Shown in pieces: positions 8,003 to 17,172 of a stretch of 64,000 bases of DNA. Within the stretch, counting starts at the first letter, position 1. The number at the start of each line of letters is the position of its first letter. A model generated the notes under the pieces. That model searched no databases. It was not told the origin of the DNA and saw only the letters and a list, made by a program, of their open reading frames with translations. The DNA is taken from the NCBI RefSeq assembly GCF_902497625.1, contig NZ_CABVGX010000012.1, positions 54,355-118,354 on the forward strand, read 5' to 3'. A program made the position numbers and the translations under genes. This DNA is from Pseudomonas fluorescens (GTDB lineage: Bacteria; Pseudomonadota; Gammaproteobacteria; Pseudomonadales; Pseudomonadaceae).

Positions 8003-8962
8003 ATGCGCGATATCTACCAAGACGTAACTGACAAGATCGTTACCGCGTTAGACCAAGGCGTTGCTCCCTGGATCAAACCCTGGTCCTCAAGTGGCTCCGC
8101 TTACATCGGCCATCAACCCTACCCCATCAATGCCATCACGCGACGTCCGTATTCGGGCATCAATTTACCGCTGCTCTGGGCCGAGGCCAGGTTGCAGGGG
8201 TTCACTCAAGATCGTTGGCTGACCTTCAACCAAGCTAAAAAGGCCGGTGGGCACATCCGTAAGGGTGAGCACAGCACTCTGGCTGTGCTCTACAAGCCGA
8301 TGGAGCGCGAGGAACAGACCGAGTCAGGCCAACCCGTACTCGATGAAAACGGTCAGCCCAAGGTTGCTCACTTCGGCATTCTCAGGACGCATTTTCTGTT
8401 CAACATCGAGCAAACGGAGGGGCTCGAGATGTTCAATCAAACCCTGCTCGAAACGGAACCGACCGATCCATTCCAGGCCAATAGCGTTGCGGAAAATCTG
8501 CTGTTAAGTTCAGGTGCACACATCGTTCATCGGCCTGCCGACGAAGCCTTTTACCACCCGATCAGGGATCTCATCCAACTGCCGACAAAAGCACAATTTC
8601 ACGATGAAGGCGGGTACTACGCCACCGCACTGCACGAGCTGACGCACTGGACCGGGCATCACGCTCGGTTGCAACGTGAGGGGGTGACGTCAGCCTATCC
8701 GTTCGGCTCGCCAGGCTACGCGCTTGAGGAGTTGATCGCCGAGATGGGCGCTGCGTTTTTATGTGCTTACGCCGACATTCAGGGAGAGCTGAGGCACGAG
8801 GGCTATATCGATTCCTGGCTCGGCCTGCTCAAGGCTGACAAACGCGCGATCTTTCGCGCCAGTGGTCACGCCCGAAGCGCCTCGGAGTATGTACTCAACC
8901 TGGAGCAGAAACTGAAGCAGATGGTAATGGATGACTCACGATGCATGAACGATGGAGTTTGA
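8003..8962 (+). CDS. ArdC-like antirestriction protein with zincin metallopeptidase domain
   Basis: A 319-aa protein. The N-terminal half (residues 1-140) has the ArdC ssDNA-binding pattern, including DIYQDVTDKIVTAL, WIKPW, YSGIN, WLTFNQAKKAGG and GEHSTLAVLYKP. The C-terminal half carries the zincin motif HELTH at residues 211-215, followed by ALEELIAEMGAAFL, which supplies a likely third ligand. ArdC-type proteins protect incoming single-stranded plasmid or ICE DNA from host restriction. The start at 8003 was chosen for the AGGAAA nine bases upstream; the frame is open further upstream but lacks such a site. A strong terminator follows at 8993. Confidence 0.9.
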   Translation: MRDIYQDVTDKIVTALDQGVAPWIKPWSSSGSAYIGHQPYPINAITRRPYSGINLPLLWAEARLQGFTQDRWLTFNQAKKAGGHIRKGEHSTLAVLYKPMEREEQTESGQPVLDENGQPKVAHFGILRTHFLFNIEQTEGLEMFNQTLLETEPTDPFQANSVAENLLLSSGAHIVHRPADEAFYHPIRDLIQLPTKAQFHDEGGYYATALHELTHWTGHHARLQREGVTSAYPFGSPGYALEELIAEMGAAFLCAYADIQGELRHEGYIDSWLGLLKADKRAIFRASGHARSASEYVLNLEQKLKQMVMDDSRCMNDGV

Positions 8963-8992
8963 TTGTTACCTCACCGCTGCAATCGCATCACA

Positions 8993-9020
8993 GGGCCCAA
9001 CGCGAGTTGGGCCCTTTTTT
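8993..9020 (+). terminator. Rho-independent terminator after the ardC-like gene
   Basis: A perfect 8-bp stem GGGCCCAA / TTGGGCCC with loop CGCGAG is followed by six T residues, 30 bases after the ardC-like stop. Confidence 0.9.
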
Positions 9021-9094
9021 CTGCGCCCAGAAAAATCCCCATGCCGCGGGGCTCTGATGCAAAGAATCAGAGATGGGCACACACCCGCAGACTG

Positions 9095-9292
9095 TCATTC
9101 CGCATCCAGGTTCTGCGCCAGAAAATCCACCAGTTCAAGCGGACTCCGGCTGTCGATCACCTTGTAGATCAGATCGCGTTTACTGCGCGGCAACTTCTTG
9201 ACCACGCTCTTCGCCGAGGCCCTGACGGCTTCGTCGGTCCCATGGATACGTGCCGCGAGCAGCAGCACGAGCGTGGCGTCAGTGAGGTTCAT
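9095..9292 (-). CDS. small ICE protein of unknown function
   Basis: A 65-aa protein beginning MNLTDATLVLLLAARIHGTD and continuing with KSVVKKLPRSKRDLIYKVID. It is predicted to be all-helical, with no membrane segment. An in-frame TTG at 9304 is an alternative start. Similar short proteins are common between ardC and the relaxase in pseudomonad ICEs; I believe this is the DUF7740 type, but that is from memory. It is encoded opposite to its neighbours. Confidence 0.6.
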   Translation of the reverse strand: MNLTDATLVLLLAARIHGTDEAVRASAKSVVKKLPRSKRDLIYKVIDSRSPLELVDFLAQNLDAE

Positions 9293-9514
9293 GGCAAGAC
9301 CCAAAAAATAGGCACCGCAGTGTACCGACTCTTGTCTTTTCCATACCAGCCCTCAACAAACTGACGTGTAGCAGTATCGATAGTCCGATTGCCGCACAAA
9401 GGGACACGAGCCAAAAGGACGGGTAACGGTTGGAAAGGAATGGGGAGTCAAGGGTAAGAGCCCTATCCGAAAAGGCTAAAAGGCTACTGACCCAGCCACT
9501 TCCCGGAGGTCACG

Positions 9515-11239
9515 ATGCTCAATCTGTTTCGCCACAAAAGGCAGAAGCCCACTCCACCACCGACCGTGAGCGTCGCCGAAGGTTACCTGCCCGTCGAGTC
9601 GGCCCTCAGTTTGTTAGCGGCGGAGCACCGCCGTCAGTTGCTCGATCGGATTTGGCAGTACACCGCCCTCTCCCAAGCGCAATTCACCCAGCTCTATTTA
9701 AACCCGATCCATCGCTACGCCGAACAGGTCCAGCAACTTCCAGCCAGCGAGACACACCACCATGCGTATCTCGGCGGCATGCTCGACCATGGCCTAGAGC
9801 TGGTCGCTTGCAGTTTGAAACTGCGTCAGTCGTATCTGCTACCCACCGGCGCCGCGCCCGAAGACCAATCTGCCCAGACTGACGCCTGGTCGGCAGGTAT
9901 TGCCTATGGCGCCCTGTTGCATGACATCGGCAAGATCGCCGTGGACCTGCTGATCGAACGCCAGGATGGCCGTGTTTGGCATCCTTGGCAGGGCTTCCTG
10001 GATCAGCCCTACCGTTTTCGTTACATCAAGGGGCGTGACTACCACCTGCACGGCGCCGCCGCAGGCTTGCTCTACACCCAAATTCTCGACCGCCCAATCC
10101 TCGATTGGCTCAGTGGATTTCCGCCACTGTGGGCCAGTCTGCTGTATGTCCTGGCGGGCCAGTACGAACGTGCCGGCGTGCTCGGTGAGTTGGTGATGCA
10201 GGCCGACCGTGTTTCCACCGCACAGAACATCGGTGGTAACCCGAGCAAGGCGCTGCAAGCGCCGATTCATTCGCTGCAACATCACTTGATCAGCGGACTA
10301 CGTCATCTGGTTCAGCACGAGTTGAAACTCAACCAGCCGGGTGCCGCGGGATGGCTGACCCAGGACGCACTCTGGCTGGTCAGCAAGACGGTCACGGACA
10401 AGCTGCGAGCCTATCTACTGTCGCAAGCGATTGAGGGCATTCCCTCCTCCAACCTTGCTGTGTTCGACGAACTGCAATCGCATGGGCTGGCCGAGTCGAC
10501 TCCAGAAGGCAAAGCCATCTGGACCGCTCTTGTCGCTCAGGGGGACTGGCAGCAGACCTTTACGTTTTTGCGCATTCAACCGGCATTGATCTGGGGGAAC
10601 GAAGACCGCCCAAAAGCTTTCAGCGGAACGGTGAGCATTGCAGTCGATGACCACCCGACTGACGCTCCGGCACCTGCACTAGCCCCCAAGGCAGGCGGAA
10701 CAGGATCGCATCAAAACCAATCGCTGGAAGATCCTATGGCGATGGAGGATGCCGACTACCTCGGAACATTGCTGGATATGTTCGGAATGGGTGAAACCGA
10801 GGTGCGTGATACGCCGTCACAAAAAGCTCTCGAAATATCAAATTCCACTTCGGACAACCCTGGCCAGGCATTCCTGAATTGGGTCAAGGCAGGCATCCAG
10901 AGCCACAAGCTGATCATCAACGACAGCAAGGCTAAAATCCACACAGTGAGCGGCACTGTGCTATTGGTCACACCAGGTCTCTTCCAACGCTACGCGCAGG
11001 AGTTTCCTGGTATCTCACAGGATTCCGATCAAGAGATTGAAGAATGGCGTTGGGTGCAGAAGCAGTTCGAAAAAATGAAGGTCCACAGGAAACGGGAAGA
11101 TGGCTTGAACATCTGGATCTGTCAGGTCCAAGGTCCTCGGAAGAAAGCAAGACTCAAAGGTTATTTGCTAGAAAGGCCGGAACTGTTGTTCGAAACGATG
11201 CCTGCCGACAATCCTTTTCTCTTGCTTGAACCAGAATGA
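9515..11239 (+). CDS. traI: ICE relaxase, MobH / TraI PFGI-1 class
   Basis: A 574-aa relaxase of the MobH family, which nicks the origin of transfer and pilots the strand into the recipient. The TraI_2 domain fills residues 1-330; its HD-type metal motifs are visible as HHHAYLGGMLDHGLEL (about 83-98) and LLHDIGK (about 135-141). After a Pro/Ala-rich linker (about 385-400), the C-terminal TraI_2_C winged-helix domain begins near FLNWVKAGIQSHKLIIN (about 450). Length is normal for the class. A ribosome binding site GGAGG lies eight bases ahead. In related elements this gene sits near the end of the conjugation region, as here. No oriT was identified. Confidence 0.9.
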   Translation: MLNLFRHKRQKPTPPPTVSVAEGYLPVESALSLLAAEHRRQLLDRIWQYTALSQAQFTQLYLNPIHRYAEQVQQLPASETHHHAYLGGMLDHGLELVACSLKLRQSYLLPTGAAPEDQSAQTDAWSAGIAYGALLHDIGKIAVDLLIERQDGRVWHPWQGFLDQPYRFRYIKGRDYHLHGAAAGLLYTQILDRPILDWLSGFPPLWASLLYVLAGQYERAGVLGELVMQADRVSTAQNIGGNPSKALQAPIHSLQHHLISGLRHLVQHELKLNQPGAAGWLTQDALWLVSKTVTDKLRAYLLSQAIEGIPSSNLAVFDELQSHGLAESTPEGKAIWTALVAQGDWQQTFTFLRIQPALIWGNEDRPKAFSGTVSIAVDDHPTDAPAPALAPKAGGTGSHQNQSLEDPMAMEDADYLGTLLDMFGMGETEVRDTPSQKALEISNSTSDNPGQAFLNWVKAGIQSHKLIINDSKAKIHTVSGTVLLVTPGLFQRYAQEFPGISQDSDQEIEEWRWVQKQFEKMKVHRKREDGLNIWICQVQGPRKKARLKGYLLERPELLFETMPADNPFLLLEPE

Positions 11240-11812
11240 ACATGCACATATCGCAAGGTCTAGCGTCTCTAGATACAGAAGAATATCAAGCCCACACTCC
11301 TGCTGGTGAAAACAGAGATGCTCAGTTTTTGATCAATTCATTGCATCCTGTATACGTCGTAGTAAATAGACAGTTACCCACAGAAATATCCACGCGGTTT
11401 GTGGGTAACTTTTAATCTGATGCGATGGGTTTTTGAGCCCTACACACCACCGTAAGCGTACCGGGAACACACCTTCCGAACTCCAACATTTCGGGGTCAG
11501 ATCATATTTAAGCGGACGCGATAACCCTTAACGTCAGGATTTCCATGCGCCAACGAAGCGCTTATCCCATGCCGCAAATTAGCGCTGACATTTCCAATGA
11601 GAACTTCGCGATACTTGGTGGACATTACCAACATGGTGACAAAAATTCAGAAACGCTCCTCATGGCCGCTCTGTAACCCAAGCCACACTGGCTACGGTTG
11701 GAGCAATCGAAAAACATCTATACCGAGCCCGTAAATCGGGCTTATAAATAGCGCAGTGTGACATCCCCGCTTTTCTTGCAGTCCCCGACACCGTATTCCT
11801 AGGAGTCCCAGA
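11240..11812. other. intergenic after the relaxase; possible REP-transposase-type repeat half
   Basis: No credible gene on either strand. Around 11492-11511 the string GGGGTCAGATCATATTTAAG resembles one arm of the GGGGTCAGA repeats associated with Y1/REP-type transposases; the matching arm was not found nearby. The last ~80 bases must carry the promoter of the gene starting at 11813. Confidence 0.4.
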
Positions 11813-13333
11813 ATGGCCACAGCCGACAAGGTAGAGCTGATTCTCGCCAAGGATGGCCCCCAGCTCAGCACAGACGTTACGAAAAAGCTCATGAGCGTTC
11901 ATGGGATGTACAGCGACGCCGCCAGACAAACAATCAGGCGCTCCTTTTCAACGGTACGCAGGCTGAAAGGCATCGTCTTTCCTCACCGTGCCCGCTTCCT
12001 GTATCTCGACATGCACTACGGCATGTTGATGTTCTCCAACAGGCTTCTGGAAGCTCTGAAAGCATCCAACCACCACTGCTACTCCGGGCTCCTGGCCCTT
12101 ACAGAGAGAGATGGCGTCTTACCATTGGGGCATTTCAAGACCGCATGCGGCGCTCCGAAGATGCAGAAGAAACAGGTTAATGCTGACCGCCTCCTGGAAA
12201 ACCTTCTGGCCTCGAATCTTGCCAAGTTGGTTGATATCGATGGGATAGGGGAATGCGTTGCCCTTGGAACACTTCGCGAAGAAGACATCGATGTCCCTGG
12301 CCTCAAAGCCCGGCTGGTGACAGAGACCCTCGCGCTGAGCGCTGTGAAGGAATGGGCGCGCAGGCTAGGCGTTGGGGGCTACAACCAGGTAACCATCAGA
12401 GGAAATGATGTAGATCCTCCCAGCGCTGGCCCGAACTACTGGGATCTGACAGCCCCTTGCTATCTATACCCTCTCCTCGGCAAGTCCTCGGAGCAGAACA
12501 AGATCAAGCCAGGCTCATTTGTTTGCGACATCTACCTTGGTGGCAAGGTCTCTGAGGCTTGCATCGAGACGTTCATGAAGAAATGCCTGAACGTCCGAGG
12601 CTTCCCGAAGGTGTCCCCCATGCTGCAGATGTTTGTGGCGGACTCCTACTCAAGCGAAGCTATGAAGCGTATCAAGGGCAACGGTGCGATCGCCGCCACC
12701 ATTGATACCCTCCTGGGTACGGAGGTTGCCCAGGCGCTGAAGCAACTGACCCAAACGTTAACTTCAACGGCGCAATCAGCGCGCGATCCAGACAAACTCG
12801 ACAAGCTCTTCCAGACCCTTCTCAAAATCGAAGGCTCTGCGAGTACTCTCAGAGGTTGCCTGTTTGAATACGTAGGCGCCGAAATCGCACGGGAGTTCTA
12901 CAAGCCCATCGACATCATTCTCAACCACAAGGTAGTAAGCCAGACCACAGGCGCAAGGGCTGAGATAGATGTGCTGGTCAAGGTAGATAGGAAAAGCCTG
13001 GTGTTCATTGAGTGCAAAGGGCACCGGCCAAACGGTGCCGTCGACGAAGCTGAAGTCGAAAAGTGGCTGAATAAACGGCTGCCCGTGCTCCGCGACTTTG
13101 TCAAAGCACACACTGATTACAAGGATTGCAAGCTGTCATTCGAATTGTGGACAAACGCATCACTGACCGATGCATCGAAAGATCTGATCACTTCCAAACA
13201 GGTGCTCACAGACAAATATGAACTAGGGTATCGGGAAGGCTTGGAACTGCTTTCGATCACTGAGCAGAGCGGGAACAAATCTTTGATCAATACGTACCGG
13301 CAACACTTTCGAAACCATCCACTTAACGTCTAG
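11813..13333 (+). CDS. unrecognised protein: N-terminal winged-helix-like region plus C-terminal PD-(D/E)XK nuclease domain
   Basis: A 506-aa protein. Residues 15-65 (STDVTKKLMSVHG, ARQTIRRSFSTVRRLKG) read as a winged helix that could bind DNA. Residues ~340-450 form a PD-(D/E)XK fold: helix glutamate E352 in GCLFEYVGAEIARE, then D386 in AEIDVLV, then E400 and K402 in LVFIECKG, the D-Xn-ExK signature of restriction-type nucleases. The middle (66-330) is unassigned. A ribosome binding site AGGAG lies 8-9 bases before the ATG. It is monocistronic, on cargo beside the ICE relaxase, a common site for phage-defence genes. A single-gene defence or restriction function is inferred; no known system was recognised by sequence. 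Convergent with a DUF2235 hydrolase. Confidence 0.8.
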   Translation: MATADKVELILAKDGPQLSTDVTKKLMSVHGMYSDAARQTIRRSFSTVRRLKGIVFPHRARFLYLDMHYGMLMFSNRLLEALKASNHHCYSGLLALTERDGVLPLGHFKTACGAPKMQKKQVNADRLLENLLASNLAKLVDIDGIGECVALGTLREEDIDVPGLKARLVTETLALSAVKEWARRLGVGGYNQVTIRGNDVDPPSAGPNYWDLTAPCYLYPLLGKSSEQNKIKPGSFVCDIYLGGKVSEACIETFMKKCLNVRGFPKVSPMLQMFVADSYSSEAMKRIKGNGAIAATIDTLLGTEVAQALKQLTQTLTSTAQSARDPDKLDKLFQTLLKIEGSASTLRGCLFEYVGAEIAREFYKPIDIILNHKVVSQTTGARAEIDVLVKVDRKSLVFIECKGHRPNGAVDEAEVEKWLNKRLPVLRDFVKAHTDYKDCKLSFELWTNASLTDASKDLITSKQVLTDKYELGYREGLELLSITEQSGNKSLINTYRQHFRNHPLNV

Positions 13334-13400
13334 ATCTGGGGCAGAACAGATCCTGATAAACGTAGGGCCACTGTTAGTGCCTGTCCACTCAGGCAGCCGC

Positions 13401-14849
13401 TCAGTCCTCGTCCGGCATGCAGCCATTGACGATCCAGCGCGGCTCCCCCTTGATCAGATTCAGTTCAAGCTCGGAACGCCCCGATGTTTCACGCACCCGC
13501 TGCAAAATTCGCTCGGGCACGGTGTACACCTGATCGTTATTCGCGCCTCTAAGCACCACTTTCAATCGCTCACCCACCGGCACGACTACAGCATTAAAGC
13601 CGATGTCACTGATTCGTGGATATAGAACTGGATGAGGGCCACCCAGACTGATGAAGCGATAGTTTTCCAGCCATTGAAAACGTAAGAGATTTCCATTATC
13701 CAACGGGAAATTCCCAATGCCGTCATAGCGCCGCAACGTCAGATTCATCGCATCGTCGAGATTCATCTGACTAGGCCTCACGGTTTTCTCACGGTATTTG
13801 AAACAACCATAAGGCGATGGCACTCTCAGCAGAAGATCAATCGTACCCCGTGAGTCATGGAGCCCTTCATCCAGCACGCGACAGCCTGGCTGCTCACTGT
13901 TTTCAGGCAAGGCGCAATTGTAGTTTTTCAAGTTTGGCCTCAATCCCATCCTTGCCATCGTCATTCGGGCATACTGCGTGACCGCCATGCCGGCACCTTT
14001 TTTGTACGAGTCGCCCAAGTCCGAGTGCGCTCCCGGTACTTCAATCGTCACAATCCGCTGCGGAAAGTAAAACAGTTTCGCCAGAGGATTACTTTCGTAG
14101 CCCTCATCGGCATCGACCACCAGCCCGAAAAACTTGCGAGTTTCGTTCTGAGCCACAAAGTGGTACGCGAACTCCAGATTCGCTGGTAACGCCAGATCCA
14201 GATAGTTCGCCATCCCGGTCGCTACCGTATCGAACAACAACGCGTAGGACCGCACTGTCAGCGCTTCACCCCACACGTTAACCAACGGCTTACTGGCCAA
14301 CAGATTAAGGAAATATCGAGACGTCGCCGCCCCCCGACTGAAGCCGATGACAACGACACGAATCTCCCTGACCCCGGAATCCAGATTCGCAATTTTGGAC
14401 TGTACGTCGGCCACGGCGCGACGGGCCGACAACCAGGTACTCCAGCCAATCGCCGAATCAAAGGGGCATGCCACCCAGGAAGGACAACCCGGACCCCGAT
14501 AGTAAATCGCCGACAAAGCATCCACAGGGATAGATGCCTTTTCACTCCCCTTGCGAATTTCATCGACAACATCCTGATAAAGCCTGCCAACCACCGTGGC
14601 GTTTTCCGAGTCAGGAGTATTGAAGAGGTCGTTGTTGGTGCCATCAAACGCCACGACCAGGGTATATACACCCGACTCGCCATCGTTGACCCTCGGCAAT
14701 ATGAAAGAGGACATTCCCCCCAAGTCATGAAGCCTGGTTTTCTGCTCTTCGGAAATCGGCACTTCACGACTGCCGGAAAATAGACTGGAGCAACCTGATA
14801 ACACCAGACAAAACAGAAGAACCGCGTAATTTCTTGGCAGCTTACTCAC
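13401..14849 (-). CDS. DUF2235 alpha/beta-hydrolase lipoprotein (Tle1-like phospholipase fold)
   Basis: A 482-aa lipoprotein with signal and lipobox LSGC (acylated Cys20). The DUF2235 features appear in order: FDGTNND at 69-74, the nucleophile elbow GFSRG at 169-173 (Ser171), LFDTVATG near 205-212 and PGAHSDLG with His275 as the likely catalytic histidine. This is the fold of Tle1 type VI phospholipase effectors and related esterases. A lipid anchor is unusual for a secreted effector, so an envelope-bound hydrolase is as likely. No VgrG, PAAR or immunity gene is adjacent. It is convergent with the PD-(D/E)XK gene, 67 bases away. Cargo of the mobile region. Confidence 0.8.
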   Translation of the reverse strand: MSKLPRNYAVLLFCLVLSGCSSLFSGSREVPISEEQKTRLHDLGGMSSFILPRVNDGESGVYTLVVAFDGTNNDLFNTPDSENATVVGRLYQDVVDEIRKGSEKASIPVDALSAIYYRGPGCPSWVACPFDSAIGWSTWLSARRAVADVQSKIANLDSGVREIRVVVIGFSRGAATSRYFLNLLASKPLVNVWGEALTVRSYALLFDTVATGMANYLDLALPANLEFAYHFVAQNETRKFFGLVVDADEGYESNPLAKLFYFPQRIVTIEVPGAHSDLGDSYKKGAGMAVTQYARMTMARMGLRPNLKNYNCALPENSEQPGCRVLDEGLHDSRGTIDLLLRVPSPYGCFKYREKTVRPSQMNLDDAMNLTLRRYDGIGNFPLDNGNLLRFQWLENYRFISLGGPHPVLYPRISDIGFNAVVVPVGERLKVVLRGANNDQVYTVPERILQRVRETSGRSELELNLIKGEPRWIVNGCMPDED

Positions 14850-15294
14850 TCAAACGTTTCCCGCTAGCGGACATCGATCACCTGCGCCGAAGTCTTGATA
14901 GCTCTATATCGGCAGTACCAGTCGCTCCTTGATTGATTGCCAGCCTCGAGATGCCGCCCTGATATGGAGCGATGTCACGCCTGTGCCCAACCAAAGACCC
15001 AATCGGGGAGTCGTTCCGGGATACATGACTCAGTTGCAGGATGCTTGTGACCGCGAACAATTCACCCGCTACGACCATCGCGAGGCATGCTGTGTCCATT
15101 GAGCCAGGCTAACTGGAACCCTGAGCCATTGATCAACGCCGCCTCAGTCTCAGGAACGTTTGTTGTTGCTAATAGCCGACATCTCAGGACTGCCAAAAAC
15201 GAAAGGAGTAACTGTGGAACTGGGCGCAGAACTGGTCGCGGTAGGGATGGCAGTTACCTGCTACCCCCCGCACAGATCCGTATGTGCGGAACTA
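14850..15294. other. intergenic; possible group II intron-like hairpin at its right end
   Basis: No convincing gene. Near the right end CCGCACA-N8-TGTGCGG (15268-15289) forms a perfect 7-bp stem; read on the minus strand, the text around it (TACGGATCTGTGCGGGGGG) looks like a conserved hairpin seen in bacterial group II introns. A short rightward frame from GTG 15213 with AAGGAG ahead runs into this motif and ends within 120 bases. All of this lies against IS fragments and is probably debris. Confidence 0.35.
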
Positions 15295-15419
15295 CCGCAT
15301 ACCGCGAATGGGTCAACAAGCAAAAGCTGAGCATGCGACAGATCCACCTCCCTGGAGACAAGTCCTTCGTGGATTTTTGTGGCAGAACAATGCCTGTGAC
15401 AAACCCGGACAACGGAACG
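15295..15419 (+). pseudogene. IS21-family istA transposase fragment
   Basis: About 41 codons reading AYREWVNKQKLSMRQ, then LPGDKSFVDFCGRTMPV, recognisable as the segment of IS21 IstA just ahead of its catalytic core (typically MRQ-hxxGDKLFVDFCG). Neither the rest of istA nor istB is present. The right edge abuts the IS1182 fragment at about 15420, and the left edge abuts the hairpin at 15268-15291. It is a dead remnant. Confidence 0.6.
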
Positions 15420-15917
15420 GTTAACCGGTTCGTCACCCGGTACGCCGCGCTGCCGACTCGCATCCGCCTTGATGATGCTAGCGTCCACGGCAAACCCTTC
15501 GCCCTTGACCAAACCTGCGTCCATGCAGCGACGCAGCACCTCATTGAACAACCAGCGAAACAAATCGCTGTCCCGAAAACGGCCGTGTCGATTCTTGGAA
15601 AAGGTCGAGTGGTTGGGGACTTCATCTTCAAGGCTCAACCGGCAGAACCAGCGATACGCCAGGTTCAATGGGCCTTCGCACAACCGCCGCTCTGAGCGAA
15701 TGCCGTAGCAATAGCCCACGATCAGCATGCGAATCATTAGTTCGGGATCAATCGACGGACGCCCAATCGGGCTATAGAAATCGGCGAGGTAATGGCGCAG
15801 GTCGCTCAGATCGAGACACCGATCAATGCTGCGCAGAAGGTGATTGGCTGGAATGTGATCTTCAAGGTTGAACGAGTAAAACAGCCGATCCTGCCCACTC
15901 GATAACTGTCCCATCAT
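15420..15917 (-). pseudogene. IS1182-family transposase, 5' fragment
   Basis: Reading leftward from the ATG at 15917, about 166 codons match the N-terminal half of IS1182-type transposases (QLSSGQDRLFYSFNLEDHIP, IGRPSIDPELMIRMLIVGYC, DEVPNHSTFSKNRHGRF, EGFAVDASIIKADASRQRG). Homology stops at GDEPVN, where the IS21 fragment begins. The C-terminal half with the remaining catalytic residues is missing, so it is inactive. RLCEGPLNLAYRW also seems one residue short against the usual RLCEEVHLNLAYRW. The element's terminal region with CTACTTTTTCAACAGAATCGG lies upstream near 15976-15996. Confidence 0.8.
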
Positions 15918-15941
15918 GCTGCGTGATCCCCCTCCGACCAA

Positions 15942-16430
15942 TGCAGAGATTTTGCCGGAGGTCAGCCAGAGGAGCTACTTTTTCAACAGAATCGGTCGAT
16001 TGCTGCCGTTCGCATCTGGCGGAGTCGACCAAGTTTCGCTCACTTTCGACGACTTCCAAGTGGTGAAGATTGTTCTGCACCGAGGCAGAGCAACTGATTA
16101 CAGGAAGGATGCTTTATACATATGAATCAATGTGTTACAGATTTTCTTATTACGTCGCAACACTATGGAAACCGCGATTTGTATAGGGCTACCGGTCCTT
16201 ATTACGTGGTTTCATCGGGTGCAGTCGGGATGACGCAATCCATGCCGACGGGGCCTATGCCCATCCAGCTGCATGAGCAAGGGGGGCGCCGTGACCGATT
16301 TGTTTTTAGTCTGAGGGAGATCAACTCATCTGCTCGAAGTGAGCAGGTAGCGGTTCGACCAACGGATCCATATGTTTAACTGGTACCTGGCAAGCCTGAT
16401 CGAACTACACGGGTGAAAAATATAAATGAG
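15942..16430. other. IS1182 terminal region and intergenic sequence
   Basis: 15942 to about 16000 looks like the 5' end of the IS1182-type element, including TTTTTCAACAGAATCGG typical of such ends. From 16000 to 16430 no gene is convincing; an open frame at 16122-16379 has no ribosome binding site and no protein-like features. The promoter of the acetyltransferase must lie here. Confidence 0.4.
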
Positions 16431-17030
16431 ATGCAAAAAGCGGCGGCGGGGCTTCTTTACAACGCCAATCACGACATGGAATTGCTGAAGCAGCGAGCTG
16501 AGGTCAAAGACAAACTTTTCGAATTGAACAGTACCCGACCCAGCGACACGGAAGCCCGTACCCAACTCATAAAGGCCATCGTCGCCCGAATTGATGATGG
16601 CTTCACCATCGAAGGTCCATTTTACTGTGACTACGGCTACAACATTGAAATTGGGAAAAACTTTTACGCTAACACCAATCTGGTGATCCTCGACGGCGCC
16701 AAGGTCACGATTGGCGACAATGTTTTTATAGCCCCTAATGTGGGTCTTTATACAGCGGGGCACCCGCTTGATGCTGCCCGCAGAAACGAAGGCCTAGAGT
16801 ACGCACTCCCGATTCACATTGGTCACAACGTATGGATCGGCGCCGGTGTTTCCATCCTTCCCGGCGTGAGCATTGGTGACAACGTAGTGATCGGATCAGG
16901 AAGTGTTGTTACACGCTCTCTGCCCGCGAACGTGGTGGCAGTCGGAAACCCATGTAAGGTGCTCCGCGAGATCACAGCGGCTGATGCTCAGGCCTTCAGC
17001 CAAAATGAAGGCCTGCCAAAGGGCGCATAA
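16431..17030 (+). CDS. maltose/galactoside O-acetyltransferase-type hexapeptide protein
   Basis: A 199-aa protein of the left-handed beta-helix acetyltransferase family (Maa/NodL/LacA). The N-terminal Mac domain is seen in AAAGLLYNANHDMELLKQRA; hexapeptide repeats follow from FYCDYGYNIEIGKNFYANTN through GLYTAGHPLDAARR (which carries the catalytic His) to HIGHNVWIGAGVSILPGVSIGDNVVIGSGSVVT. It transfers acetyl from acetyl-CoA to a sugar hydroxyl; the substrate is unknown. The ATG at 16431 aligns with family starts; a GTG at 16413 is also in frame. It stands alone among IS debris and small unknown genes. Confidence 0.85.
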   Translation: MQKAAAGLLYNANHDMELLKQRAEVKDKLFELNSTRPSDTEARTQLIKAIVARIDDGFTIEGPFYCDYGYNIEIGKNFYANTNLVILDGAKVTIGDNVFIAPNVGLYTAGHPLDAARRNEGLEYALPIHIGHNVWIGAGVSILPGVSIGDNVVIGSGSVVTRSLPANVVAVGNPCKVLREITAADAQAFSQNEGLPKGA

Positions 17031-17172
17031 CGGGACATTCGTCAAACCACCCCCTACAGACGAGCTCGCTGCGGCGGGCTTTTTGTGCTCGCTTAAAACC
17101 AGAGCCCGGCAGTCTGGTCTACCCTTACCGGTGCTCATGGTGTTGGCAGGTCGATGGACTGGAGGAAAGCTA

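Noticed and set aside
16122..16379. 85-aa open frame before the acetyltransferase
   Set aside because: No ribosome binding site, no recognisable features, and it lies in IS-flanking sequence.
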